DNA from: an uncultured Bacteroidales bacterium
GTDB lineage: Bacteria > Bacteroidota > Bacteroidia > Bacteroidales > P3
Reading direction: 5' to 3'
DNA length: 29,059 nt
NCBI GenBank assembly: GCA_937884485.1
Contig: CALGCG010000023.1
Span: 1-29,059, forward strand
The notes under the pieces: model-generated
What the model saw: only the letters and a program-made list of their open reading frames with translations
Databases searched by the model: none
Told to the model about the DNA's origin: nothing
Made by a program: the position numbers and the translations under genes
In this document: positions 22,861 to 29,059 of the stretch, piece by piece
Position numbering within the stretch: the first letter of the stretch is position 1
How the letters are laid out: every line of letters begins with the position of its first letter

Positions 22861-23574
22861 TTATTGTTTCTTTCCTTTGTTCTGTGGGCCTGCCTTCAGG
22901 TCTGTCAGCAGGCCGGGCCTTCTCTCCTTGGTGCGCTGGATGGCCTGCTCCATGCGCCACTGCTCTATCTTGGCGTGGTTGCCGCTGAGGAGCACGTCGG
23001 GGACTTTCCATCCGCGGAACTCCGGCGGACGTGTGTATTCCGGCGGAGCCACGAGGCCGTCCTGGAAGGAGTCCTCGAGGGCCGACTGCTCGTCGCCTAT
23101 CACTCCCGGCACCAGGCGGATGACGGCATCGCAGATGACGGCAGTGGCCAGTTCGCCGCCGGTGAGCACGTAGTCGCCGATGCTGATTTCCTTGGTAATG
23201 AAGTGCTCACGCACACGCTCGTCCACGCCCTTGTAGTGTCCACAGAGCACCATCAAATTCTGTGCCAACGACAGCTGGTTGGCCATGGGCTGGGAGAGGA
23301 GTTCGCCGTCGGGGGCGGTGTAGATGATGTCGTCGTAGGGGCGTTCTTTCTGCAGTCCCTCGATGCAGTTGGCCAGGGGTTCGATGGCCATCACCATGCC
23401 GGCGGCGCCGCCATAGGGGTAGTCGTCGACGGAGCCATAGCGTGTCAGCGAGTAGTCGTGCAGGTCGTGGAAGTGCACCTCTACAAGGCCTTTCTTCTGG
23501 GCCCGTTTGAGGATGCTCTCCTCGAAGAACATGTTCATCATGTTCGGGAAGAGGGTGAGGATGTCTATTCTCAT
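22861..23574 (-). CDS. trmD: tRNA (guanine-N1)-methyltransferase
   Basis: TrmD methylates G37 next to the anticodon using S-adenosylmethionine and is a SPOUT-class trefoil-knot enzyme. Visible signatures are MRIDILTLFPNMM, DDYPYGGAAGMVM, the knot LMVLCGHYKGVDERV, ISIGDYVLTGGELA with the catalytic-type Asp, and LEDSF, PEYTRPPEFRG and VLLSGNHAKI near the end. The protein is 237 residues, normal for the family. I placed the start at 23574; the frame continues upstream inside the peptidase gene, but that extension is not TrmD. ATG overlaps the peptidase stop (ATGA, 23571-23574), so they are co-translated, and clpP follows. Confidence 0.96.
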   Translation of the reverse strand: MRIDILTLFPNMMNMFFEESILKRAQKKGLVEVHFHDLHDYSLTRYGSVDDYPYGGAAGMVMAIEPLANCIEGLQKERPYDDIIYTAPDGELLSQPMANQLSLAQNLMVLCGHYKGVDERVREHFITKEISIGDYVLTGGELATAVICDAVIRLVPGVIGDEQSALEDSFQDGLVAPPEYTRPPEFRGWKVPDVLLSGNHAKIEQWRMEQAIQRTKERRPGLLTDLKAGPQNKGKKQ

Positions 23575-24809
23575 TTCACTTTCAGTTTTTGACCCTCGCG
23601 GATGGGTTTGCTTTCGCGTATGCCGTTGAGCTGGCAGAGTTTCTTCACTGTGGTGCCGTGGGCCCTGGCAATTTTGCCGAGGGTGTCGCCCCTGCGCACG
23701 GTGTAGGTGGCGGAGCCTCCGCTCTTGCTGCTTTTGGAACTGCCGACAGATGATGAGGAGTTGGAACTGGCTTTGCCGCTGACGCGCAGACGGTCGCCGG
23801 GATGAAGCACTTTGTTGCGGCTGATGCCGTTGAGTTTGCAGAGTTGGTTGATGGTGGTGCCATTGCGACGGGCAATCTTTTCGAGGGTGTCGCCGCTGCG
23901 CACGCGGTACCATCCGCCGGACGATTTGCTGCCACCGACAGAGGAGCGCCCTCTGCTGTTGCCCACCTTGCGGAAGGATTTGGCGGTGAGACTCAGCTCG
24001 TCGCTGATGAGGTCATGGGTGGAGCAGTCCACCACATGTTCGGGGTTGAGTGCATTGCCCATGTAGCGTATCTCGAAGTGCAGGTGGCTGCCACGGCTGC
24101 GGCCGGTGTTGCCGCAGAGGCCTATGATGTCGCCGCTCTTCACCTGCTGGCCTGCCACGACGTTGCGCTTCGACATGTGGGCGTAGTAGGTCTCCAGGCC
24201 GTTGGCATGGTGGATGATGACGAGGTTGCCATAGCTGCGGTTGTATTTCGATATGCGCACCACGCCGTCGAAGGCGGCATAGATGGGTTCGCCGGTGGGC
24301 AGGGCCAGGTCGAGGCCGTAGTGCCAGCGGCGCCAGCGGGGGCCGAAGTGGCTCGACGGTCGTGCCGACCATGGCGTGGGCCAGGTGAACTTCTCGCCGC
24401 GGGCGTTGTCGCGCAGGCGAATGACGAGAGGCTCGCTGATGCTGTTCACATCGAGTTTGGGCAGGTGTATGGCGGCGGTGTCGAAACCTTCAAGCAGAAT
24501 GTCGTCCTCGCTGTCGGCGCCCTCATCGTCGAGGGTGTATATGTTGGGCATGTCTTCTTCCTCTTCTTCCTCAGCTTCATCGACATCGTACATGAATGGA
24601 GCTTGGTAGAGGTAGCTTTCTGTCTCTTTGTTGTTGCGCCGGTCAATGGCCACTCCCTTGTATTCCTCTTCCTCGTAGATGACGTCCAGTTTATTGACTT
24701 TGATTTCCGATTTGGCGTTTTTCTGTTGTGGGTCGTCGGTTTGTGCCTGCGTGATGGTGGGTAGTGCCAACAGAGCAAAAAACAGTATGATAGGTTCTAT
24801 ATGTTTCAT
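23571..24809 (-). CDS. M23 metallopeptidase with two LysM domains
   Basis: A 412-residue exported peptidoglycan endopeptidase or amidase activator. A Sec signal (about 1-23) is followed by an acidic, probably disordered stretch (about 46-104) and an LytM/M23 domain (about 150-262). Zinc ligands of the family are in place: H163 and D167 (HYGLD) and H244 (HLHFEI), with H211 in YYAHMS and H242 as further active-site residues, so it should be catalytically competent. Two peptidoglycan-binding LysM domains close it (301-343 and 368-412, each with SGDTL or RGDTL and LC-LNG), joined by Ser-rich linkers. It leads the trmD-clpP cluster, with a full-consensus promoter upstream. Confidence 0.93.
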   Translation of the reverse strand: MKHIEPIILFFALLALPTITQAQTDDPQQKNAKSEIKVNKLDVIYEEEEYKGVAIDRRNNKETESYLYQAPFMYDVDEAEEEEEEDMPNIYTLDDEGADSEDDILLEGFDTAAIHLPKLDVNSISEPLVIRLRDNARGEKFTWPTPWSARPSSHFGPRWRRWHYGLDLALPTGEPIYAAFDGVVRISKYNRSYGNLVIIHHANGLETYYAHMSKRNVVAGQQVKSGDIIGLCGNTGRSRGSHLHFEIRYMGNALNPEHVVDCSTHDLISDELSLTAKSFRKVGNSRGRSSVGGSKSSGGWYRVRSGDTLEKIARRNGTTINQLCKLNGISRNKVLHPGDRLRVSGKASSNSSSSVGSSKSSKSGGSATYTVRRGDTLGKIARAHGTTVKKLCQLNGIRESKPIREGQKLKVK

Positions 24810-24844
24810 CTAAAATGATTCAGTAAATAATGCTAAAAACTTTG

Positions 24845-24875
24845 CAAAAATACAAAAAATGTGTCAGTCTGCAAA
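24845..24875 (-). promoter_or_regulatory. Promoter for the M23-trmD-clpP cluster
   Basis: On the minus strand TTTG (24872-24875), a 19-nt spacer, then TATTTTTG (24845-24852) followed by CAAAG. This is a full TTTG-N19-TAnnTTTG match, about 36 nt before the ATG. Confidence 0.75.
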
Positions 24876-24906
24876 ATATTTAAACTTAAAAAATCAAAAA
24901 TGGCCG

Positions 24907-26415
24907 TCATTCTTCTGTCGCAGGGCGGAATGTGCCGTCTTCGTCGAAGGTCAGTGTGCAAGTCTCGAAGTCCTCTTCCGAGAGGGTTTGGATGAGCTTG
25001 GCGGCGCCTTTGGTTTCGTCGGTGCGGGGCCCTTTTCGGAATGGTTGGAGGAACGAGTGTATCTTCCCGTCGACGAGCATGCCGTCGCGGTCCACCCTGG
25101 CGGTCACGAGGGGGGCGTGCCCCAGGATGCCCGAGAGGCTCATGCCCGTGGGGGTGCAGAAGTTGCCGAGGCTGTAGGCGATGAGGTGGCCGCGGTAGAG
25201 CTCCATGGCGCGGCACACATGGGGCCCGTGGCCGAAGACCAGGTCGGCACCCTCGTCGATGCAGAGGTGGGCGAAGTCGCGCAGGGCGCCGCGTTTCTCG
25301 TCGAGGAAAAACTCCATGCCTTCCGGCAGGTGGGTGTAGGCGATGCCCTCGGCGCCGCCGTGGAACGACACGATGAGTATGTCGCACTCCTCGCGCAGCT
25401 TGTGGATGATGTTCACCACCTGTGCGCTGTCCATCAGGTTGTAGGTGTGTCCGTTGGTGCTGAAGGCGCAGAAGCCGAACACCAGGCTGTCGCGCTGGGT
25501 CAGGGCGGTGGCGCAGATGCCTTTGATGCCGGCATAGCCGATGTTCAGGCTGTCGAGCAGGCGCGTGGTGGTGCGGATGCCCGCCAGTCCGAAGTCGTTG
25601 CTGTGGTTGTTGGCTAAGCTGAGGAAGTCGAATCCGGCCTCCTGCAGCAGCGTGGCGTAGGCCTCGGGCATGCGGAAGGCGTAGCAGTAGCTGCAGTCCT
25701 CCTTGGTGATGCGCAGGGTGTCGTCGGAGAAGATGCCCTCGCAGTTGCCCACGGCCAGGGTGGCGCTGTTGAGGATGGCTTTGGTGTGGTCGAAGAGGCG
25801 CTTGCCCTCATGGCGCGGCAGCTGCACGGTGGGGTAGAGGGTGCCGAGCATGATGTCGCCCACCATGGCGATGGTGTACAGCGGCACATTCGCCACGCTG
25901 TCCGCCGATGCCAGCGGCAGGCCGGCCTCCTTCACCTTCTCGCGGTCGATGATGCGGCAGGCCCCTTTGTAGCGTTTCAGGTAGTAGGCTTCCTGCGACG
26001 AGGTGATGCGGATGCCCGTGCTCGAGGCGTGGATGAAGTCGAAGCCGCCGTCCCTCACGGCGGTCACGATGCCCACATGGCCGATGGTCTTCATGTTGCG
26101 CCTTCCGGCATAGAACACCAGGTCGCCCACGGCCAGCGAGTCCTTGCTCACGGGGATGCCCATCTTGTATTGCGGCGCCGCCGAGGGGGCCAGCAGCACG
26201 CCGAATTTGGAGTATACGTAGCGGGTGAATCCTGCGCAGTCGAACCCCTTGGGGGTCTTGCCGCCCCACCGGTAGGGAACGCCGAGGTGTTTCATGGCTT
26301 CGTTGATGACGGAGTCGGGTTCTATGCACACCAGCGCCAGGGTGTCCTGTGCGCGCAGCATGCCTGCTGACAGGGATGCCAGCAACAGGAGGGTCGACAG
26401 GAGGATTCTTTTCAT
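24907..26415 (-). CDS. NlpC/P60 endopeptidase fused to CapA-like domain
   Basis: A 502-residue exported protein with two enzyme modules. After a Sec signal (about 1-22) comes an NlpC/P60 cysteine endopeptidase (about 33-160): C60 in GFDCAGF, H113 in IGHVGI and H129 in DFIHAS form the usual triad. Such enzymes cut stem peptides of peptidoglycan. The second module (about 180-500) is CapA-like (PGA_cap, a metallophosphoesterase-type fold): GDIMLG with D187, GNCEG, LANNHSNDFG with H271, VSFHGG with H352 and GHGPH with H396. CapA proteins are tied to poly-gamma-glutamate export or hydrolysis, but its role in Bacteroidetes is not settled. It is last in the dapB-ABC cluster, 19 nt after the ATPase gene. 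Confidence 0.9.
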   Translation of the reverse strand: MKRILLSTLLLLASLSAGMLRAQDTLALVCIEPDSVINEAMKHLGVPYRWGGKTPKGFDCAGFTRYVYSKFGVLLAPSAAPQYKMGIPVSKDSLAVGDLVFYAGRRNMKTIGHVGIVTAVRDGGFDFIHASSTGIRITSSQEAYYLKRYKGACRIIDREKVKEAGLPLASADSVANVPLYTIAMVGDIMLGTLYPTVQLPRHEGKRLFDHTKAILNSATLAVGNCEGIFSDDTLRITKEDCSYCYAFRMPEAYATLLQEAGFDFLSLANNHSNDFGLAGIRTTTRLLDSLNIGYAGIKGICATALTQRDSLVFGFCAFSTNGHTYNLMDSAQVVNIIHKLREECDILIVSFHGGAEGIAYTHLPEGMEFFLDEKRGALRDFAHLCIDEGADLVFGHGPHVCRAMELYRGHLIAYSLGNFCTPTGMSLSGILGHAPLVTARVDRDGMLVDGKIHSFLQPFRKGPRTDETKGAAKLIQTLSEEDFETCTLTFDEDGTFRPATEE

Positions 26416-26434
26416 ATCTGTATTTGCGTTTGGT

Positions 26435-27175
26435 TCAGTAGTCGAATATGATGCGCCCTTCGGCCATGTGGCTCTTCACACCGTAGACGGTGCCGATGTT
26501 CTCCGTCGTCAGCCCCTGGGCTATGGGGCCGTGGAAGAGCAGCGCGCCGTTGTGTATCAGCATCAGGTCGTCGCAGAACTGCAGGGCGAGGTTGAGGTCG
26601 TGGATGACGATGACCACCGTCTTGTCCGTGGTCCGCAGCAGGCGCATGATTTCCAGCTGGTGGGCGATGTCGAGGTTGCTCACGGGCTCGTCCATCAGCA
26701 GCACGGGGGTCTGCTGCGCCAGGGCGCGGGCAATCATCACCCTCTGCATCTCGCCGCCGCTCATCTCGGCGGGCTTGGACAGGCGCAGGTGCCAGGTGTT
26801 GGTCTGCTTCATGCACTGCTCCACGATTTCCCAGTCTTTCTGGCTCTCGTTCTGCAGGTGGTGCTGGTAGGGGTTGCGACCCATGAGCACCGTCTCGAAG
26901 GCCGAGAACTCGAAGTCGGTCTGTGCCTGCTGCCGCACGAAGGCCACCTTCTGCGCCAGGGCGCGGGCCGTGTAGGAGCCCACCTCCTGCCCGTCGATTT
27001 TGATGCTGCCCGCCGTAGGCTCCAGCAGGCCGCCGATGCAGCGCAGCAGCGTCGTCTTGCCGCAGCCGTTGGGACCCATCACCGCCGTGATGCGCCCCGG
27101 GGCAACCGTCGCGTCGATGTCGCGCAGTATTTCACGCTTGCCGTAGCTGACCTGTATATGTTCGAGTTCAATCAT
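26435..27175 (-). CDS. ABC transporter ATPase, iron-siderophore/B12 type
   Basis: A 246-residue ATP-binding subunit of a FecE/BtuD-type importer. Walker A is GPNGCGKT (34-41), the signature is MSGGE (138-142, with M for the usual L and E for Q), Walker B is VLLMDEP (158-164), followed by the D-loop SNLD and the H-loop VIHDLN. This subgroup imports ferric siderophores, haem or cobalamin. It follows the permease gene by 19 nt and should pair with it; no substrate-binding protein or TonB receptor is in view, so the substrate is not known. Confidence 0.93.
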   Translation of the reverse strand: MIELEHIQVSYGKREILRDIDATVAPGRITAVMGPNGCGKTTLLRCIGGLLEPTAGSIKIDGQEVGSYTARALAQKVAFVRQQAQTDFEFSAFETVLMGRNPYQHHLQNESQKDWEIVEQCMKQTNTWHLRLSKPAEMSGGEMQRVMIARALAQQTPVLLMDEPVSNLDIAHQLEIMRLLRTTDKTVVIVIHDLNLALQFCDDLMLIHNGALLFHGPIAQGLTTENIGTVYGVKSHMAEGRIIFDY

Positions 27176-27194
27176 TCGTCTTAACTACTAAACC

Positions 27195-28178
27195 TCAATA
27201 CCCTTTCTTGTTTTTGTACAGCAGGTAGATGAACAGCGGGGCGCCCACCATGGAGGTGAGGCTGCCCACCGGCAACTCGCTCGGCCGCAGCACGGTGCGT
27301 GCCAGCGTGTCGCACACCAGCACGAAGATGGCTCCGCACAGGATGGAGTAGGGCACCACCTTGCGGTTGTCGGGCCCTGCCACCAGGCGCACGGCATGGG
27401 GCACGATGAGGCCCACAAAGCCTATCACGCCGCACGAGCTCACGGCGAAGGCCACCATCAGCGTGGTGAACAGCAGCAGCCGGCGCTTCACCTTCTCCAC
27501 CTCGCAGCCCATGCTCTGCGCCGCCTCGCTGCCTGCCAGCAGCAGGTTCAGGTCGCGGCCGTGCCACAGCACCACGCCTATGCCCACCGCCGCCACGGGC
27601 AGCAGCATCCACACGTCGGTCCACGTCGAGCTGCCGAAGCTTCCCATGGTCCAGAAGATGATGCTGTCCATCTTCTCCTGGTTGAGCACCATGAGGAACG
27701 AGATGACGGCCGAGATGAGCAGCGTCAGGCACACGCCCGTCAGCAGCAGGGTGGTGGTGTGCATGCGGTTGCCTATGGAGGCTATCTTGTAGATGACCAG
27801 CACCGTCAGCAGCGCCATGGCCAGCGCCAGTCCGCCCACGCCCCACAGCCAGGCCTCCAGGCCCAGCAGTATGGCCACGGCGGCACCCAGCGAGGCGCCG
27901 CTGCTGACGCCCAGCACGTAGGGGTCCGTCAGGGGGTTGCGGAAAATGCTTTGGTAGGCTGCGCCGCACACGCTCAGCACCGCCCCCACCAGGGCGCCCA
28001 TCAGCACCCTCGGCAGGCGCAGCTGCCAGAAAATCTGCGAGCGGCCCGCAATGTCGTCCATGCTGATGTCCACGGCGCCGAACATGCAGCTGGCCACCAT
28101 CGTGGCCGCCAGCAGCACCGTCAGCCCCAGGATTACCCAGGGGTTGGCATGCGTGGACTTATGAGGTTTGCTGGACAT
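27195..28178 (-). CDS. FecCD-family ABC permease
   Basis: A 327-residue polytopic inner-membrane permease with about nine to ten helices. FecCD/BtuC features are LRLPRVLMGALVGAVLSVCG, the loop FRNPLTDPYVLGVSSGAS, WTMGSFGSSTW and GFVGLIVPHAVRL, the coupling region for the ATPase, then GSLTSMVGAPLFIYLL at the end. Members move siderophores, haem or B12 across the inner membrane. It sits 7 nt after dapB and before its ATPase. The usual periplasmic binding protein is not next to it. Confidence 0.94.
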   Translation of the reverse strand: MSSKPHKSTHANPWVILGLTVLLAATMVASCMFGAVDISMDDIAGRSQIFWQLRLPRVLMGALVGAVLSVCGAAYQSIFRNPLTDPYVLGVSSGASLGAAVAILLGLEAWLWGVGGLALAMALLTVLVIYKIASIGNRMHTTTLLLTGVCLTLLISAVISFLMVLNQEKMDSIIFWTMGSFGSSTWTDVWMLLPVAAVGIGVVLWHGRDLNLLLAGSEAAQSMGCEVEKVKRRLLLFTTLMVAFAVSSCGVIGFVGLIVPHAVRLVAGPDNRKVVPYSILCGAIFVLVCDTLARTVLRPSELPVGSLTSMVGAPLFIYLLYKNKKGY

Positions 28179-28185
28179 ATAGGGC

Positions 28186-28857
28186 TTACAGTATGTCTTT
28201 CATCGTGTACACCCCCGGCTGCGCCGAGGCCAGGAACTCCGCCGCCAGCAGCGCCCCCAGGGCCAGCCCCTTGCGGCTGTGGGCCTCGTGGGTAAGCGTG
28301 AGGGTGTCTATCTCGCTGTCGTAGACCACGGTGTGCGTCCCCGGCACCTCGCCCTCGCGGTAGGAGGCTATGGGAATGCTCTCGGCGCTGCGCGCGCCGC
28401 ACTCCACTATCTGCTCCTGCAGCGTGATGGCCGTGCCGCTCGGGGCGTCGAGCTTGTGGATGTGGTGCGTCTCGCTGATGCCGACGCTGTAGTCTGTGCG
28501 GCCCTTCATCAGCTCCGCCAGGCGGCGGTTCAGCGCGAACATGATGTTCATGCCGATGCTGAAGTTGGTGGCCGTGAAGAGGCGTCCGCCCCGGGCCTTG
28601 CATTCGCCGGCCACCCGCTCGTAGTCGGCATACCACCCCGTGGTGCCGCACACCACGGGCACGCCCTCCTGCAGGCAGCGCAGCAGGTTGGCCGTCGCCG
28701 TCTGCGGCGTGGTGAACTCGATGGCCACATCGGCCTCTATCTTCGCGGGCCAGGGGTCGTCGCGGTCGATCCTTGCGGCGACCTTGTGCCCCCGCTCCGC
28801 GGCCAGCGCCTCGATGGCGTGGCCCATCTTTCCGTATCCTATCAGTGCTATGTTCAT
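28186..28857 (-). CDS. dapB: 4-hydroxy-tetrahydrodipicolinate reductase
   Basis: DapB reduces the dihydrodipicolinate-type intermediate with NAD(P)H on the way to lysine and meso-diaminopimelate, the latter needed for peptidoglycan. The dinucleotide motif is GYGKMG (7-12), with EFTTP at 47-51, GTTGW at 71-75 and the substrate and catalytic stretch ETHHIHKLDAPSGTA at 129-143. The protein is 223 residues, shorter than the Escherichia coli form (273) because the region after the first domain is trimmed, as in other Bacteroidetes as far as I remember. ATG 28857 puts the nucleotide-binding start at residue 1; the frame extends to 28995 but that part shows no family sequence. Confidence 0.94.
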   Translation of the reverse strand: MNIALIGYGKMGHAIEALAAERGHKVAARIDRDDPWPAKIEADVAIEFTTPQTATANLLRCLQEGVPVVCGTTGWYADYERVAGECKARGGRLFTATNFSIGMNIMFALNRRLAELMKGRTDYSVGISETHHIHKLDAPSGTAITLQEQIVECGARSAESIPIASYREGEVPGTHTVVYDSEIDTLTLTHEAHSRKGLALGALLAAEFLASAQPGVYTMKDIL

Positions 28858-28975
28858 TGCATCCCTAAACGGAACATTCCTTTTTTTATTGTGCCGCCCC
28901 TGCACTTTTATACAAAATGGAACACGAGAAACCAAACGCTTCCTTTCGGCGGGACGAAGAGGTACCCAAGACGTA

Positions 28976-29059
28976 CCCAATTCGCCCCTTCTCATATACT
29001 TCCCATATCGTTCTTATATAGTTCTTATATAGTTCCTATATACAGTATATAAGAACTAT
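28976..29059. repeat. Right inverted copy of the edge repeat, with terminal palindrome
   Basis: 28976-28990 is the exact reverse complement of 57-71. Beyond it the 11-nt array appears in inverted form, and the last 31 bases are a palindrome: 29029-29043 pairs with 29045-29059 with one mismatch. Between dapB and this repeat (28858-28975) I see no gene and no convincing promoter. Confidence 0.85.

Overview
The window looks like a Bacteroidales chromosome fragment (Prevotellaceae/Muribaculaceae-like; I cannot fix the genus). Evidence: Bacteroidetes-type promoters (TAnnTTTG, several with TTTG 19-20 nt upstream), no clear Shine-Dalgarno sites, many Sec lipoproteins, and domains typical of the phylum (carboxypeptidase-regulatory-like, BACON-like, LamG, FN3-like, DUF5683-like). 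Most of the window is GC-rich, but about 2755-11160 is clearly AT-richer. Both window edges carry inverted copies of the same short repeat element, so the window may be one whole contig that broke at a dispersed repeat.

Layout. (1) 215-687 (+): a Nudix hydrolase with its own promoter. (2) 698-11157 (-): twelve closely spaced genes, read right to left. In order of transcription: two paralogous LPP20-like envelope proteins, a DUF5683-like membrane protein, a small carboxypeptidase-regulatory-like lipoprotein, a regulatory/BACON/LamG lipoprotein, a second LamG lipoprotein, a small beta-barrel, a lipoprotein with five FN3-like repeats, an internally deleted 61-residue gene, a short secreted LPP20-like protein, a coiled-coil/Pro-rich transglutaminase-like protein and a final lipoprotein. 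Almost every product has an export signal, so this is a candidate uncharacterised cell-surface system. (3) 11158-11683: a consensus promoter, a structured leader of about 300 nt ending in a terminator-like hairpin, and a separate 17-bp hairpin. (4) 11684-16425 (-): cysS, a lipoprotein, a membrane protein, an outer-membrane porin-like protein and a PHP histidinol-phosphatase. (5) 16528-18266 (+): radical SAM protein and PrsW-type protease, divergent from cysS. (6) 18317-18598 (+): two tRNA-Ala genes with hairpin terminators. (7) 18620-20878 (-): dut, a NamZ-like exo-muramidase and a nitroreductase lipoprotein. (8) 21064-21996 (-): a duplicated-domain lipoprotein. (9) 22177-24809 (-): LysM/M23 peptidase, trmD, clpP. 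(10) 24907-28857 (-): dapB, FecCD-type permease, ABC ATPase, and an NlpC/P60-CapA fusion.

Regions 4-10 are mostly housekeeping and cell-wall genes: peptidoglycan hydrolases (M23, NlpC/P60, NamZ), a lysine/DAP enzyme, tRNA charging and modification, and proteolysis. Region 2 with its leader RNA is the accessory block and the best candidate for an undescribed system. Short-period repeats of 7, 9 and 11 nt lie at a start codon, inside a signal peptide and at the window ends.
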